From Vibrio sp. UCD-FRSSP16_30 (GTDB lineage Bacteria; Pseudomonadota; Gammaproteobacteria; Enterobacterales; Vibrionaceae), in the NCBI RefSeq assembly GCF_001676025.1, contig NZ_LZFW01000009.1, forward strand, positions 1-64,000: DNA of 64,000 nucleotides, in the 5' to 3' direction. Position 1 is the first letter of the stretch, and every line of letters starts with the position of its first letter. Positions 9,872 to 22,582 of the stretch are shown here, piece after piece. The notes beneath the pieces are model-generated. The model was not told the DNA's origin. It saw only the letters and a program-made list of their open reading frames with translations, and ran no database searches. A program made the translations under genes and the position numbers.

Positions 9872-10801
9872 ATGCAAAAATACGATATCAAAACCTTCCA
9901 GGGAATGATCCTCGCGCTGCAGGATTATTGGGCTCAAAACGGATGTACCATTGTTCAGCCGTTAGATATGGAAGTAGGTGCTGGCACCTCTCACCCAATG
10001 ACGTGTCTACGAGCACTTGGCCCAGAGCCAATGGCTACGGCATATGTTCAACCATCTCGTCGTCCAACTGATGGACGTTATGGTGAGAACCCTAACCGCC
10101 TACAGCACTACTATCAATTCCAAGTAGCTCTAAAGCCATCTCCGGATAATATCCAGGAGCTGTACCTAGGCTCACTTGAAGTTCTTGGTATCGATCCATT
10201 AGTTCACGATATTCGTTTCGTAGAAGACAACTGGGAAAATCCAACACTGGGTGCATGGGGTCTTGGCTGGGAAGTTTGGCTAAACGGCATGGAAGTCACT
10301 CAGTTTACTTACTTCCAGCAAGTTGGCGGCCTTGAGTGTAAACCAGTAACTGGTGAAATCACTTATGGTATCGAACGTCTAGCAATGTACATCCAAGAAG
10401 TCGATTCTGTTTACGACTTAGTATGGAACGTAGCACCCGATGGTTCACACGTTACTTACGGCGATATTTTCCATCAAAATGAAGTAGAACAATCTACTTA
10501 CAACTTTGAACATGCCGATGTTGATTTCCTTCTTGGTTTCTTCGAGCAGTGTGAGAAAGAATGTAAAGGATTGCTTGAGCTAGAGAAACCTCTACCTCTT
10601 CCTGCATACGAACGAATTCTAAAAGCAGGCCACGCATTCAACTTGCTTGATGCGCGTAAAGCAATCTCAGTAACAGAGCGTCAACGCTATATTCTTCGTA
10701 TTCGCAACCTAACTAAAGCGGTTGCCGAAGCGTACTACGCGTCACGTGAAGCTCTTGGCTTCCCTATGTGCCGAACTGCGCAAAAGAACGAGGAAAAATA
10801 A
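9872..10801 (+). CDS. glyQ: glycine--tRNA ligase alpha subunit
   Basis: GlyQ is the catalytic-core subunit of the bacterial alpha2-beta2 glycyl-tRNA synthetase. The 309-aa protein has class II motifs, including [17 protein letters not shown] at about residues 66-82 and [20 protein letters not shown], nearly identical to E. coli GlyQ. ATG 9872 is chosen by alignment ([11 protein letters not shown]); a TTG at 9857 would add five residues. A TATAAT at 9821-9826 is a candidate -10 element. glyS follows after 2 nt, so the two are translationally coupled. Confidence 0.97.
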   Translation: MQKYDIKTFQGMILALQDYWAQNGCTIVQPLDMEVGAGTSHPMTCLRALGPEPMATAYVQPSRRPTDGRYGENPNRLQHYYQFQVALKPSPDNIQELYLGSLEVLGIDPLVHDIRFVEDNWENPTLGAWGLGWEVWLNGMEVTQFTYFQQVGGLECKPVTGEITYGIERLAMYIQEVDSVYDLVWNVAPDGSHVTYGDIFHQNEVEQSTYNFEHADVDFLLGFFEQCEKECKGLLELEKPLPLPAYERILKAGHAFNLLDARKAISVTERQRYILRIRNLTKAVAEAYYASREALGFPMCRTAQKNEEK

Positions 10802-10803
10802 TC

Positions 10804-12885
10804 ATGGCGAAGAATTTTCTAATTGAGTTAGGTACTGAAGAGCTACCACCGAAAGCGCTTCGCTCTCTAGCAGAAGCATTTGCAGCTAACTTTGAAGCAG
10901 GCTTAAAAGCCGCTGAGCTTTCTCACGAAGGTATCAAATGGTACGCAGCACCTCGTCGTCTAGCACTTAAAGTGACTCAACTGGCAGAAGGTCAGGCGGA
11001 TAAAGTTGTTGAAAAACGCGGTCCGGCTATTTCTGTTGCATTTGATGCTGAAGGTAACCCAACTAAAGCTGCTCAAGGCTGGGCTCGTGGTAACGGTATT
11101 ACTGTTGAGCAAGCTGACCGTCTAAAAACAGACAAAGGCGAATGGCTTCTTTTCAAACAAGAAGTTACTGGCAAACCAGTTCAAGAATTGGTTATTGATA
11201 TCGCAGCTAAAGCCTTAACTGGTCTGCCTATTCCTAAAGTCATGCGCTGGGGCGACTCAGACATTCACTTTATTCGTCCAGTAAAAACACTAACAGTGCT
11301 ACTAGGTGATGAATTAGTTGAAGGTGAAATCCTTGGCGTTGCATCAGCAAGAACTATTCGTGGACACCGCTTCATGGGTGAGCAAGAGTTCACCATTGAT
11401 TCTGCAGACCAATACCCAGCTATTTTAGAAGAGCGCGGTAAAGTAATGGCAGATTACGATGCTCGTAAAGCCATCATCCTTGCTGATTCTAAAAAAGCGG
11501 CGGCGGCTGTCGGCGGCGTTGCAGACCTAGACGATGAACTTGTTGAAGAAGTTACATCATTGGTTGAATGGCCAGTCGTATTAACAGCGAAGTTTGAAGA
11601 AGAGTTCCTAACAGTACCTTCTGAAGCTTTGGTTTACACCATGAAAGGTGACCAAAAGTACTTCCCGGTTTACTCACATGAAGTAACCAACGAAAACAAA
11701 AAACTACTGCCTAACTTTATCTTCGTTTCTAATATCGAATCTAAAGAGCCTCGCCACGTTATCGAAGGCAATGAGAAAGTGGTACGTCCTCGTCTAGCGG
11801 ATGCTGAATTCTTCTTTAATACCGACCGTAAGCGCCCACTTATCGATCGTCTTCCTGAACTAGAACAAGCGATCTTCCAAAAGCAGCTTGGTACTATCAA
11901 AGATAAAACCGATCGCATTACCGCGTTGTCTGGTTACATCGCAAAACAAATTGGTGCTGATGTTGAAAAAGCAACTCGTGCCGGTCTGCTTGCGAAATGT
12001 GACCTAATGACCTCAATGGTATTTGAGTTCACTGACACTCAAGGCGTTATGGGCATGCACTATGCCACCCATGATGGTGAAGATGAGCAAGTTGCCCTAG
12101 CACTATACGAGCAATACATGCCTCGTTTTGCAGGTGATACTCTTCCTAGCACAGGTATCTCATCGGCTGTCGCAATGGCTGATAAGCTGGATACTATTGT
12201 TGGTATCTTCGGTATTGGTCAAGCACCCAAAGGTTCTGATCCGTTTGCACTACGTCGCGCATCATTAGGTGTTCTGCGTATTATTGTTGAAAACGGTTAC
12301 AACCTAGACCTTGTTGATCTTATCCAGCAAGCAAAAGCACAGCTTGGCGATAAGCTTACCAACGAAAACGTAGAAACTGATGTTCTTGACTTCATGCTAG
12401 GTCGTTTCCGCGCTTGGTATCAAGATGCTGGTTTCAGTGTTGATATTATCCAAGCAGTACTGGCACGTCGCCCAACTAAACCTGCTGATTTTGATCAGCG
12501 CGTTAAAGCGGTATCTCATTTCCGTGGTTTAGAAGCTGCAGACGCACTAGCAGCAGCAAACAAACGTGTGGGTAATATCCTAGCTAAGTTTGATGGCGAA
12601 CTATCTAAAGAGATCGATCTTGCGCTTCTTCAAGAAGATGCAGAAAAATCACTAGCAGAAAGTGTTGAAGTCATGGCTGAAGCACTAGAGCCTGCATTTG
12701 CAACAGGTAACTACCAACAAGCACTCAGTAAGCTTGCTGATTTGCGTGAACCTGTTGATGCGTTCTTTGATAATGTAATGGTTATGGCTGACGATGAAGC
12801 ACTGAAAAAGAACCGCTTAACACTACTTAATAAGCTACGTAATCTGTTCCTACAGATTGCCGATATTTCTCTTCTACAGAAATAA
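10804..12885 (+). CDS. glyS: glycine--tRNA ligase beta subunit
   Basis: GlyS provides tRNA recognition and anticodon binding for the heterotetrameric glycyl-tRNA synthetase. The 693-aa protein (E. coli 689) opens with [20 protein letters not shown], contains the HD-like region around YATHDGE, and ends with the DALR-type anticodon-binding domain ([12 protein letters not shown]...RLTLLNKL). ATG 10804 has GAGGA upstream within the end of glyQ; an upstream in-frame start at 10768 inside glyQ is not supported by alignment. The operon is closed by the terminator at 12894-12918. Confidence 0.97.
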   Translation: MAKNFLIELGTEELPPKALRSLAEAFAANFEAGLKAAELSHEGIKWYAAPRRLALKVTQLAEGQADKVVEKRGPAISVAFDAEGNPTKAAQGWARGNGITVEQADRLKTDKGEWLLFKQEVTGKPVQELVIDIAAKALTGLPIPKVMRWGDSDIHFIRPVKTLTVLLGDELVEGEILGVASARTIRGHRFMGEQEFTIDSADQYPAILEERGKVMADYDARKAIILADSKKAAAAVGGVADLDDELVEEVTSLVEWPVVLTAKFEEEFLTVPSEALVYTMKGDQKYFPVYSHEVTNENKKLLPNFIFVSNIESKEPRHVIEGNEKVVRPRLADAEFFFNTDRKRPLIDRLPELEQAIFQKQLGTIKDKTDRITALSGYIAKQIGADVEKATRAGLLAKCDLMTSMVFEFTDTQGVMGMHYATHDGEDEQVALALYEQYMPRFAGDTLPSTGISSAVAMADKLDTIVGIFGIGQAPKGSDPFALRRASLGVLRIIVENGYNLDLVDLIQQAKAQLGDKLTNENVETDVLDFMLGRFRAWYQDAGFSVDIIQAVLARRPTKPADFDQRVKAVSHFRGLEAADALAAANKRVGNILAKFDGELSKEIDLALLQEDAEKSLAESVEVMAEALEPAFATGNYQQALSKLADLREPVDAFFDNVMVMADDEALKKNRLTLLNKLRNLFLQIADISLLQK

Positions 12886-12893
12886 TCCTTTAT

Positions 12894-12918
12894 AGCCCAG
12901 CAAATTGCTGGGCTTTTT
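12894..12918 (+). terminator. rho-independent terminator of glyQS
   Basis: AGCCCAGC (12894-12901) pairs with GCTGGGCT (12907-12914) and is followed by TTTTTCT, 8 bp after the glyS stop. Confidence 0.88.
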
Positions 12919-13016
12919 CTTACTACTTTTTACTCTTTTCTATTGAGCCTTCCCCCGCCTGTAAGCTAATGTTTATCTCTTTGCTATACATTTATTAGAA
13001 ACAGTCAGGCCCTTAC

Positions 13017-14273
13017 ATGTCTTCATCAAAAACTTACTCAAGCTTTGGGGAAAAATTTAACCGTTATTCTGGCATCACTCAGTTAATGGATGATCTCAAT
13101 GATGGATTGCGTACCCCAGGAGCACTTATGCTGGGCGGTGGAAACCCTGCCGCTATTCCTGAGATGCTCGATTATTTCTCTGAAATCACCGCAACTATGC
13201 TCGCAAGCGGTGAGTTAGTTTCGGCGATGGCAAATTATGATGGGCCACAAGGAAAAGACAGTTTTGTAAAAGGGTTGGCCAAGCTACTCAATAAAACCTA
13301 TGGCTGGGATATCAGCGAGAAAAACATCTCATTAACTAACGGCAGCCAAAGTGCATTCTTCTACCTATTCAACTTACTTGCAGGCAAACAACCAGATGGT
13401 AGTCATAAGAAAATCCTGCTTCCTTTAGCACCTGAATACATTGGCTATAGTGACTCTGGTATTGCCGATGATATTTTTATCTCATACAAGCCTGAGATTG
13501 AACTGCTTAATGAGCGACAATTTAAATACCATATCGACTTCTCACAAATAGAAATTGATGACTCAATTGCTGCTATCTGCGCCTCTAGACCAACCAATCC
13601 AACTGGCAATCTATTAACTGATGAGGAAGTTTATAAGCTAGACGAGCTAGCGCGTAAACACAATATTCCGCTGATTCTTGATAACGCCTACGGCACGCCA
13701 TTCCCTAATATTGTTTTTGAACAAGCAACGCCATTTTGGAATGACAACACTATTTTGTGCATGAGCTTATCCAAGCTTGGATTACCGGGGCTGCGATGTG
13801 GCATTGTAATTGCTAATGAAGCCATTACTCAGGCCTTAACAAACATCAACGGTATTATAGGCTTAGCGCCGGGTAGCATTGGTCCAACAGTGGCTCAGCA
13901 CATGATAGAGTCCAATGACTTACTTAGATTAAGTGATGACGTTATCAGACCTTTCTATAAGCAAAAATCTGAGCGTGCCATCGCATTGCTACAATCAGCA
14001 ATTACCGACCCTAGATTTAGAATCCACAAACCAGAAGGCGCCATTTTTCTTTGGCTATGGTTTGATGAATTACCCATTACCACAATGGAGCTTTATCTGC
14101 GCTTGAAAGCCCGAGGTGTATTAATTGTCCCTGGAGAGTATTTCTTCTTTGGTCAAGAAGACCATTGGCAGCATTCGCATCAATGTTTAAGAATGAACTA
14201 CGTACAAAATGATGATGATATGCAAAAAGGTATTCAGATCATCGCTGAGGAAGTGCGAAAAGCTTACGCTTAG
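13017..14273 (+). CDS. avtA: valine--pyruvate transaminase
   Basis: AvtA is a class I/II fold PLP aminotransferase that interconverts valine plus pyruvate with 2-ketoisovalerate plus alanine. The 418-aa protein shows SRPTNPTGN near residue 200-208, the PLP-contacting Asp in LDNAYGTPFP near 222, and the Schiff-base Lys253 in MSLSKLGLPGLRCG. N-terminal FGEKFNRYSGITQLMDDL is typical of AvtA. It is monocistronic, between the glyS terminator and a bidirectional terminator shared with hspA. It complements the ilv operon at 45.9-52.5 kb in valine/alanine metabolism. Confidence 0.92.
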   Translation: MSSSKTYSSFGEKFNRYSGITQLMDDLNDGLRTPGALMLGGGNPAAIPEMLDYFSEITATMLASGELVSAMANYDGPQGKDSFVKGLAKLLNKTYGWDISEKNISLTNGSQSAFFYLFNLLAGKQPDGSHKKILLPLAPEYIGYSDSGIADDIFISYKPEIELLNERQFKYHIDFSQIEIDDSIAAICASRPTNPTGNLLTDEEVYKLDELARKHNIPLILDNAYGTPFPNIVFEQATPFWNDNTILCMSLSKLGLPGLRCGIVIANEAITQALTNINGIIGLAPGSIGPTVAQHMIESNDLLRLSDDVIRPFYKQKSERAIALLQSAITDPRFRIHKPEGAIFLWLWFDELPITTMELYLRLKARGVLIVPGEYFFFGQEDHWQHSHQCLRMNYVQNDDDMQKGIQIIAEEVRKAYA

Positions 14274-14275
14274 AT

Positions 14276-14303
14276 CAAAAAAGAGCGCCTTAGGCGCTCT
14301 TTC
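14276..14303. terminator. bidirectional terminator between avtA and hspA
   Basis: GAGCGCC-TTA-GGCGCTC (14283-14299), extended by flanking A/T pairs, has six A residues on its left, giving TTTTTT on the minus strand for hspA, and TTT on the right for avtA. Confidence 0.85.
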
Positions 14304-14324
14304 ACTACTTTGTTTATTTGCTCA

Positions 14325-14768
14325 CTACTGGGCGTTACCATCAATGAGTTTTTGACCATTTATAGCAATTTTACGCGGCTGCATTGCTTCTGGAATTTCT
14401 CGTTGCAAATCAATATGCAATAAGCCATTTTCCATAGTCGCCCCAACTACTTTCACATAATCTGCTAATTGGAATTTACGCTCAAAATCACGCTCTGCAA
14501 TGCCTTGGTAGATATATTGTTTACCGTCTTCAGCGTTACGTTCACCACGTACAATTAATACGTTTTCTTTTTGAGTAATATCCAATTGTTCGTCAGCAAA
14601 GCCTGCCACTGCCATAGTTATACGGTAGTTATTTTCATCTTGCTGTTCGATATTATATGGAGGGTATCCCGCAGATGCGTTTTTAGCGGAAGATGATTCC
14701 ATCATATTTAATAGACGATCAAAGCCAATAGCGTTGCGGTACAAAGGAGTGAAATCTACAGTTCTCAT
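14325..14768 (-). CDS. ibpA: small heat shock protein, IbpA/HspA family
   Basis: This is an ATP-independent holdase that binds aggregating proteins and hands them to DnaK/ClpB. The 147-aa protein carries the alpha-crystallin domain from about residue 37 to 128, with YQGIAERDFERKFQLADYV, the IxI-type C-terminal tail region, and GYPPYNIE at the domain start, closely following E. coli IbpA (137 aa). It is a single-copy gene here rather than an ibpAB pair. Its 5' leader folds as a ROSE-type thermometer that masks the AGGA ribosome site, so translation should rise with temperature. I could not find a clear sigma-32 promoter. Confidence 0.93.
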   Translation of the reverse strand: MRTVDFTPLYRNAIGFDRLLNMMESSSAKNASAGYPPYNIEQQDENNYRITMAVAGFADEQLDITQKENVLIVRGERNAEDGKQYIYQGIAERDFERKFQLADYVKVVGATMENGLLHIDLQREIPEAMQPRKIAINGQKLIDGNAQ

Positions 14769-14819
14769 AATACTATCCTGTTTCTAGCAATAGCCTTAAT
14801 TCAGAGTGGCGAATTAAGG
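14766..14819 (-). promoter_or_regulatory. ROSE-type RNA thermometer in the ibpA leader
   Basis: In the minus-strand leader, CTATTGCT (14786-14793) can pair with AGGATAG (14773-14779), which contains the ribosome-binding AGGA 7 nt before ATG. The pairing leaves one unpaired G opposite the Shine-Dalgarno, the signature UUGCU/AGGA of ROSE elements described upstream of small heat shock genes. A second 9-bp hairpin (14794-14819) stacks just upstream. The rest of 14820-15014 shows nothing I can identify. Confidence 0.75.
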
Positions 14820-15014
14820 GTGTTGTTTCCATTCCACAAAGGACATGGGTTCAACGAATTAAGTTATGTGCTTACCTCTATCCTTCCTCTTAAGAGCGAA
14901 GTGAGTAAAGCGGTTCAAAAGACCCGTTAGGCATCTTCTTCATAACTAGATATAAGGATGAGTAACCCTACTTTCAAGGTGTCTATTAAAGTTTTTGTTC
15001 TTTTTGCTTGGGAC

Positions 15015-15046
15015 ATAAAAAAGCACCACCTAAATCGGCAGTGCTT
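15015..15046 (-). terminator. rho-independent terminator of gyrB
   Basis: On the minus strand a 10-bp stem (AAGCACTGCC pairing with GGTGGTGCTT, two G-U pairs) with loop GATTTA is followed by TTTTTTA. It lies 57 bp after the gyrB stop and ends the dnaA-dnaN-recF-gyrB cluster. Confidence 0.85.
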
Positions 15047-15102
15047 TTATTATGCTTAATCAATTATGATTCTAAACCAATCACAATGACTATACGTCTA
15101 AA

Positions 15103-17523
<2,421 letters not shown>

Positions 17524-17793
17524 TTACTCTCTATTTGGGTCTATGTATCATCCATGTTGCTCTCAACCTAAGTAAAGTCTGGCGAGCTAGCAAATACCGA
17601 TAATAGCCATCTATATTGAATATGTTCTACTACGCCAAGAAGTTAAAAACTCCCTAGCACTTGAGGTAGCACCTAAAGACTTAAACGTATAATTTGAGGG
17701 GTTAGTTACCCTCTTCGGTCTAAATCCTAAATTTTCGTTAATTTGTATAATTTACGTTGCTACAATTAGAGGGGGAAACCTATATTTTACCCC

Positions 17794-18876
17794 TTACTTT
17801 ACTAACTCTATTTTGCCACGTTCCACATGAAACATCTTGCTATTTTCGCTGTTCATTTCAGCAATTTGGCTTTCTGTAATAGAGCTTACAAATACTTGTG
17901 CTCCAGTTTCCTTTAAACAGTCCGCTAAGCGTGCTCTACGTTGACTATCAAGCTCTGATGCAAAGTCATCAATCAAATAGATACACTGCTTTTCGGTGAG
18001 TTTGGTTAGGTGTTGACCTTGAGCAACCCTAAGCGCACACACCAATAATTTAAGCTGACCACGAGATAAGATATCTTCAACTGGAGTACCATTTATTCTA
18101 ATTTTGAGGTCAGCCTTGTTTGGACCACTAAAAGTATAGCCAAGGTGCTGATCTCTCTCGAAATTTCTTTCCAATAATTCAGCATAATCCGCACCTTTCT
18201 CCCAACCTTGGTAAAAAGAGATAGAAACGTCAAACTCGGCAAGAAAATCTTTGCACAAAGGCTCAGCAACTTCTTTCAACTGCATCACATATTGTGCGCG
18301 CCAGTTAGAGATCATTTCCGCGAGTTTTGCTAACTCTTGATCCCAATAGCTTAATTCACGATAACTGGTTGCCGTTTTTAATAATGCATTACGTTGTTTA
18401 TTGAGACGTTTTACTCGCCCCCATGCAGCATGAAATTGAGGTTCACAATGAAAAACACCCCAATCAATAAATGCTCGGCGATGCTTTGGACCGTCGGTTA
18501 ACAGATCAAAGCCTTCGGGATGAATCAGTTGTAACGGCAAGACCTTAGCCAGTTCTGCCAATTTTTGTCCTGACTCACCAGAAATTTTAACCTCTGTTGA
18601 ACCGTCTCGGCGCTTATTAATACCGATAGGTAATTCGAACTGTTCCGGGTTCTGTAGTCGTCCATGCACAAACAGTTCATCACATTGATGCTGAATGATA
18701 CGGCCTGTTATTGAGCTTTTAAAAGAACGACCATGCCCAAGAAGATAAATGGCTTCCAGTAAGCTCGTTTTGCCACTGCCATTACCCCCTATCAGAAAAT
18801 TAAAGCCTGACGACAGACTAACGTCGCAGGCTTCAATGTTTCGGAACTGTTTTATAATCAGTCTACTTAAAGGCAT
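17794..18876 (-). CDS. recF: DNA replication and repair protein RecF
   Basis: RecF is an SMC-like ATPase that, with RecOR, loads RecA on gapped DNA. The 360-aa protein has Walker [10 protein letters not shown] at residues 30-38, the ABC signature region LSRGQLKLL and Walker [11 protein letters not shown] in the C-terminal third. Its stop region encodes [10 protein letters not shown], whose DNA nearly matches a parS site (17819-17834). It starts 4 nt after dnaN, in the usual dnaA-dnaN-recF order. Confidence 0.97.
   Translation of the reverse strand: MPLSRLIIKQFRNIEACDVSLSSGFNFLIGGNGSGKTSLLEAIYLLGHGRSFKSSITGRIIQHQCDELFVHGRLQNPEQFELPIGINKRRDGSTEVKISGESGQKLAELAKVLPLQLIHPEGFDLLTDGPKHRRAFIDWGVFHCEPQFHAAWGRVKRLNKQRNALLKTATSYRELSYWDQELAKLAEMISNWRAQYVMQLKEVAEPLCKDFLAEFDVSISFYQGWEKGADYAELLERNFERDQHLGYTFSGPNKADLKIRINGTPVEDILSRGQLKLLVCALRVAQGQHLTKLTEKQCIYLIDDFASELDSQRRARLADCLKETGAQVFVSSITESQIAEMNSENSKMFHVERGKIELVK
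17819..17834. promoter_or_regulatory. parS-like sequence inside recF
   Basis: CGTTCCACATGAAACA differs from TGTTCCACGTGAAACA, a canonical ParB-binding parS sequence, at two positions: the first base and the central G. It lies in the codons for MFHVER at the end of recF, about 11 kb from oriC and 14 kb from parAB. The coding constraint alone could create the similarity, so ParB binding is uncertain. Confidence 0.3.
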
Positions 18877-18880
18877 ACCG

Positions 18881-19981
18881 TTATAGGCGGATTGGCATTA
18901 CCACGTATTGAGCGCTGGAATCATCAGCATTCTCAATCAGGGCACTTGCATTAGCATCAGACATAGAAAGCGATACCTTGTTGCAACGCACGGCATTCAA
19001 TACATCTAAAACATAGCTTACGTTAAAGCCAATCTCTAAATCGTCCCCTTCATAATCAACATCAACCACTTCTTGAGCTTCTTCTTGCTCTGGGTTGTTG
19101 GCGGTGATCTGCATTGTGCCACTAGAAAGGTTGACTCGAACACCACGGAATTTTTCATTCGACAAGATAGCGGCGCGAGAGAACGCTTGACGCAAGTCTT
19201 CACATTCAGCAATCACTGTCTTAGTGGTATTTTGCGGCATTACGCGGCGATAATCTGGGAAACGGCCATCAACTAGCTTCGAAGTAAAGACGAAATTAGA
19301 TACACTTGCTCTGATATTTGAAGACCCAATAAGCAGCGTAACCATTTCATCTGGCTGATCGAGTATCTTCATCAACTCAAGCACCCCTTTACGAGGAATG
19401 ATGACTTGTTGCTGAGGGTGACTCTCGGCCAATGTTGTTTCTGATACCGCCATGCGGTGACCATCAGTTGCAACAGAACGCAATATATTGCCATCAATAT
19501 CAAACAGCATACCGTTTAAGTAATAACGAACATCTTGGTTAGCCATAGAGAATTGGGTCTTCTCTATCAATGCTCGCAGACTACCTTGAGTTAGGGTTAA
19601 CTCAATATCGGACTGCCAATCTTCAATATTTGGAAAATCTATCGCGGGCAGTGTCGCCAATGAAAAACGGCTTCGACCTGAACGCACAACAACACGTTCA
19701 GCATCGACAGAAAGAGTGATGTCTGAATTGTCAGGTAGTCCACGACAGATATCAAAAAACTTGCGAGAAGGTACGGTAATACTTCCTGCTTCAAAGTCAT
19801 TTTCTAACTGGACTTGGCTAATCAATTCAACTTCAAGATCAGTGGCAGTCATCGATAAAACGCCATTATCAACTTTCAATAGTACATTACCTAAAATAGG
19901 CAGCGCTGGACGACCAGCAAGTGCACCAGAAACTTGTTGAAGTGGCTTGATAAGAAGCTGACGATTAATAGTGAATTTCAT
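18881..19981 (-). CDS. dnaN: DNA polymerase III subunit beta (sliding clamp)
   Basis: DnaN is the ring-shaped processivity clamp of DNA polymerase III and hub for other DNA enzymes. The 366-aa protein equals E. coli DnaN in length and shows the three repeated clamp domains; [21 protein letters not shown] opens it and the conserved YVVMPIRL tail closes it. It starts 15 nt after dnaA and 4 nt before recF, consistent with a dnaA-dnaN-recF operon. Confidence 0.98.
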   Translation of the reverse strand: MKFTINRQLLIKPLQQVSGALAGRPALPILGNVLLKVDNGVLSMTATDLEVELISQVQLENDFEAGSITVPSRKFFDICRGLPDNSDITLSVDAERVVVRSGRSRFSLATLPAIDFPNIEDWQSDIELTLTQGSLRALIEKTQFSMANQDVRYYLNGMLFDIDGNILRSVATDGHRMAVSETTLAESHPQQQVIIPRKGVLELMKILDQPDEMVTLLIGSSNIRASVSNFVFTSKLVDGRFPDYRRVMPQNTTKTVIAECEDLRQAFSRAAILSNEKFRGVRVNLSSGTMQITANNPEQEEAQEVVDVDYEGDDLEIGFNVSYVLDVLNAVRCNKVSLSMSDANASALIENADDSSAQYVVMPIRL

Positions 19982-19996
19982 TCTATTAATTACCTA

Positions 19997-21397
19997 TTAC
20001 GATGAAAGGGTACGGATTAAGTTCGAGTAGTCTTCTTTAATATCATGACTCTCTTCTTTAAGCTGCTCTATCTTACGACACGCGTGAAGCACAGTTGTAT
20101 GGTCACGCCCACCAAATGCATCACCAATTTCAGGCAAGCTATGGTTAGTCAGCTCTTTGGCTAATGCCATGGCTAATTGACGAGGACGAGCAACCGAGCG
20201 TGAACGACGCTTAGATAATAAGTCAGCCATTTTGATTTTGTAATATTCTGCGACCGTCTTTTGAATATTATCAATAGTGACTAGCTTTTCTTGTAGTGCT
20301 AATAAGTCGCGTAACGCTTCTCGAACAAAATCAATGGTAATTGGGCGACCAGTAAAGTTGGCATTAGCGATAACGCGGTTTAATGCCCCTTCAAGCTCAC
20401 GAACATTAGAGCGAAGGCGCTTAGCAATAAAGAAAGCCACTTCATCTGCTAGATGAATTTGATGATCTTCGGCTTTCTTCATCAAGATAGCAACGCGAGT
20501 TTCTAGCTCTGGCGGTTCAATTGCGACAGTTAAGCCCCAACCAAAGCGAGATTTCAATCGATCTTCTACACCGTTTATCTCTTTTGGATAACGATCTGAA
20601 GTAAGGATAATCTGCTGATTACCTTCTAATAGCGCATTAAAGGTATGAAAGAACTCTTCTTGTGAGCGCTCTTTATTGGCAAAGAATTGAATATCATCAA
20701 TTAATAATGCATCAACACTTCGGTAGTAACGTTTAAATTCTTCAATCGCATTATTTTGCAGGGCTTTAACCATATCTTGAACAAAACGCTCAGAGTGCAT
20801 GTACACCACTTTTGCGTTTGGCTTGTTATCAACAATGGCATTACCTACAGCATGCAACAGGTGAGTTTTACCCAAACCTGTACCACCATATAAAAACAGT
20901 GGGTTATATGCAGCGCCTGGATTATCAGAGACTTGGCGTGCCGCGGCTAAACCTAACTGGTTAGACTTACCTTCAACGAAGTTATTGAAGCGGTGCTTAA
21001 CATTGACGTTGGAGCGATAAGTAATGTCAGAGACATCACGATCATTGTCCCAAGTTTTATGCACAGGTTTGCGGCGTGCAAGTTGCGCAGGAGCCGAAAA
21101 TTCAGCGGCTACATCCGCAGCTGTTTTCTTGATCGGTGGCGGCGCAGAAACAGGCTTACTACCGACTTCAAACCTAAGGCTAGGAATATCGTTATCGCAG
21201 AATTCTTGCAGGTGACGATTGATGCTATTGATGTACTTATCACGCACCCAGTCTAAAACAAATCTGTTTGGGGCAAATAAGGTAAGCGTATTACCGCTTA
21301 GCTCAGCTTGTAGTGGTCGTACCCACATGCTGAATTCGGTCGCAGGAAGTTCTTCTTGAAGTTGCTGCAAACATTGAGTCCAAAGCGAAGATGACAC
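19997..21397 (-). CDS. dnaA: chromosomal replication initiator protein DnaA
   Basis: DnaA-ATP binds DnaA boxes at oriC and unwinds the origin. The 466-aa protein has domain I ([27 protein letters not shown]), a variable linker to about residue 110, the AAA+ domain with Walker [10 protein letters not shown] at 171-179 and Walker B LLIDDIQF at 231-238, and the C-terminal DNA-binding helix with [15 protein letters not shown] near 429-443. The start codon is GTG at 21397 with GTGGGG upstream, as in E. coli, where DnaA also begins at GTG; an overlapping ATG is out of frame. The upstream region holds DnaA boxes and seven GATC sites for autoregulation. Confidence 0.98.
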   Translation of the reverse strand: MSSSLWTQCLQQLQEELPATEFSMWVRPLQAELSGNTLTLFAPNRFVLDWVRDKYINSINRHLQEFCDNDIPSLRFEVGSKPVSAPPPIKKTAADVAAEFSAPAQLARRKPVHKTWDNDRDVSDITYRSNVNVKHRFNNFVEGKSNQLGLAAARQVSDNPGAAYNPLFLYGGTGLGKTHLLHAVGNAIVDNKPNAKVVYMHSERFVQDMVKALQNNAIEEFKRYYRSVDALLIDDIQFFANKERSQEEFFHTFNALLEGNQQIILTSDRYPKEINGVEDRLKSRFGWGLTVAIEPPELETRVAILMKKAEDHQIHLADEVAFFIAKRLRSNVRELEGALNRVIANANFTGRPITIDFVREALRDLLALQEKLVTIDNIQKTVAEYYKIKMADLLSKRRSRSVARPRQLAMALAKELTNHSLPEIGDAFGGRDHTTVLHACRKIEQLKEESHDIKEDYSNLIRTLSS

Positions 21398-21439
21398 ATC
21401 GACCCCACAATACGAATAAAAAATTAAGGACAGTAATTT

Positions 21440-21600
21440 TACCCCCAGTTTATCAAGATCGCTAGTAAATGATCGAAGATCCAGTGTATAAGATCAAAGT
21501 TATTCACAATTAACTCGGATATTTTGACAAGATCCGCAGGATTACCCACAGAAAAGCCCCAGATCGAAGGATTAAGACTCGATCACATAAGTTATCCCCA
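21440..21600. promoter_or_regulatory. dnaA regulatory region: DnaA boxes and GATC cluster
   Basis: The 330-bp divergent region between dnaA and the ABC transporter contains a perfect DnaA box TTATTCACA (21500-21508), two one-mismatch boxes, TTACCCACA (21542-21550) and TTATCCCCA (21592-21600), and seven GATC sites between about 21450 and 21590. This fits DnaA autorepression and Dam/SeqA control of dnaA. I cannot fix the exact dnaA promoter; several A/T-rich -10-like hexamers are present. Confidence 0.7.
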
Positions 21601-21727
21601 GTTTTTTTCACATTTTCGAGCTGTGCAAAACAGACTAAAACAATGCGTTATTATTAATAACTTTTGGGTATTAGCTTAAGCTAAAGTTAACTGTAATATT
21701 CCCATCATAATAACGAGGAGTAGCAGT

Positions 21728-22486
21728 ATGAAAAACTGGTTTAAAGGCTTAATTTACGTATTAGCACTAGTTGCTAGCTTGGGACAAGTTGCTTATGCTG
21801 CAACAGAAGTAAAAGTTGGAATGTCGGGACGCTATTACCCATTTACCTTTGTAGAGAAAGATAAACTACAAGGTTTTGAAGTTGATATCTGGGACGAAAT
21901 TGCAAGTCGCAATGACTATAAAATGAAATACGTAACATCGAGCTTTTCTGGCCTATTTGGTATGCTAGAAACAGGTCGTATCGATACTATTTCTAACCAA
22001 ATTACGGCAACTGATGCTCGCAGAGCAAAATACTTATTATCTGACCCTTATGTTATAGACGGTGCTCAAATCACCGTACGTAAAGGCAACAATGAAATTA
22101 AAGGCATTGATGATCTAGCAGGCAAAACTGTTGCTGTTAACCTAGGTTCAAACTTTGAGCAACTGCTACGCAACCACAATAAAGATAACAAAATCATTAT
22201 CAAAACCTACGATACTGGGCTTGAACATGATGTTGCGCTAGGCCGTGTTGATGCCTTTGTTATGGACCGCCTTTCAACGCTAGAATTGGTCAAGAAAACA
22301 GGCTTGCCATTGCAACTAGCCGGTGAACCGTTTGAAACAATTGAAAGCGTAATGCCATTTGTGAACAACGAAAAAGGTCAAAAGCTTCATAAAGAAGTTA
22401 ACCAAGCACTCTCAGCTATGCGCAAAGATGGCACGTTAGCGAAAATTTCAGACAAGTGGTTTGGTGCTGATATCACCAAGAAATAG
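21728..22486 (+). CDS. polar amino acid ABC transporter, periplasmic binding protein (cystine-type)
   Basis: A 252-aa family 3 solute-binding protein. A Sec signal peptide ends about residue 24 (LASLGQVAYA before ATEVKVG). The mature part has VGMSGRYYPFTF...LQGFEVDIWDEI and DTISNQITATDARRAKY, the usual amino-acid-binding pattern; it resembles the cystine binders FliY/TcyA, but the ligand is inferred. GAGGAG precedes ATG. It is divergent from dnaA and heads a three-gene operon with permease and ATPase; an intercistronic hairpin at 22524-22553 may raise its expression over the membrane subunits. Confidence 0.87.
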   Translation: MKNWFKGLIYVLALVASLGQVAYAATEVKVGMSGRYYPFTFVEKDKLQGFEVDIWDEIASRNDYKMKYVTSSFSGLFGMLETGRIDTISNQITATDARRAKYLLSDPYVIDGAQITVRKGNNEIKGIDDLAGKTVAVNLGSNFEQLLRNHNKDNKIIIKTYDTGLEHDVALGRVDAFVMDRLSTLELVKKTGLPLQLAGEPFETIESVMPFVNNEKGQKLHKEVNQALSAMRKDGTLAKISDKWFGADITKK

Positions 22487-22523
22487 TTATCTATCATATA
22501 GTTACCTTAGCCACTAGGCTTGG

Positions 22524-22553
22524 AGCCCACTGTTTCTATAGAGATAGTGGGCT
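22524..22553 (+). terminator. intercistronic hairpin after the binding-protein gene
   Basis: AGCCCACT (22524-22531) pairs with AGTGGGCT (22546-22553) with an inner TCTATAGA self-complementary loop, followed by TTGCTATTT. The U tract is weak, so partial termination or 3'-end protection, which often gives excess binding protein, is more likely than full termination. Confidence 0.5.
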
Positions 22554-22582
22554 TTGCTATTTAATCAACGAGAAGTAATAAC

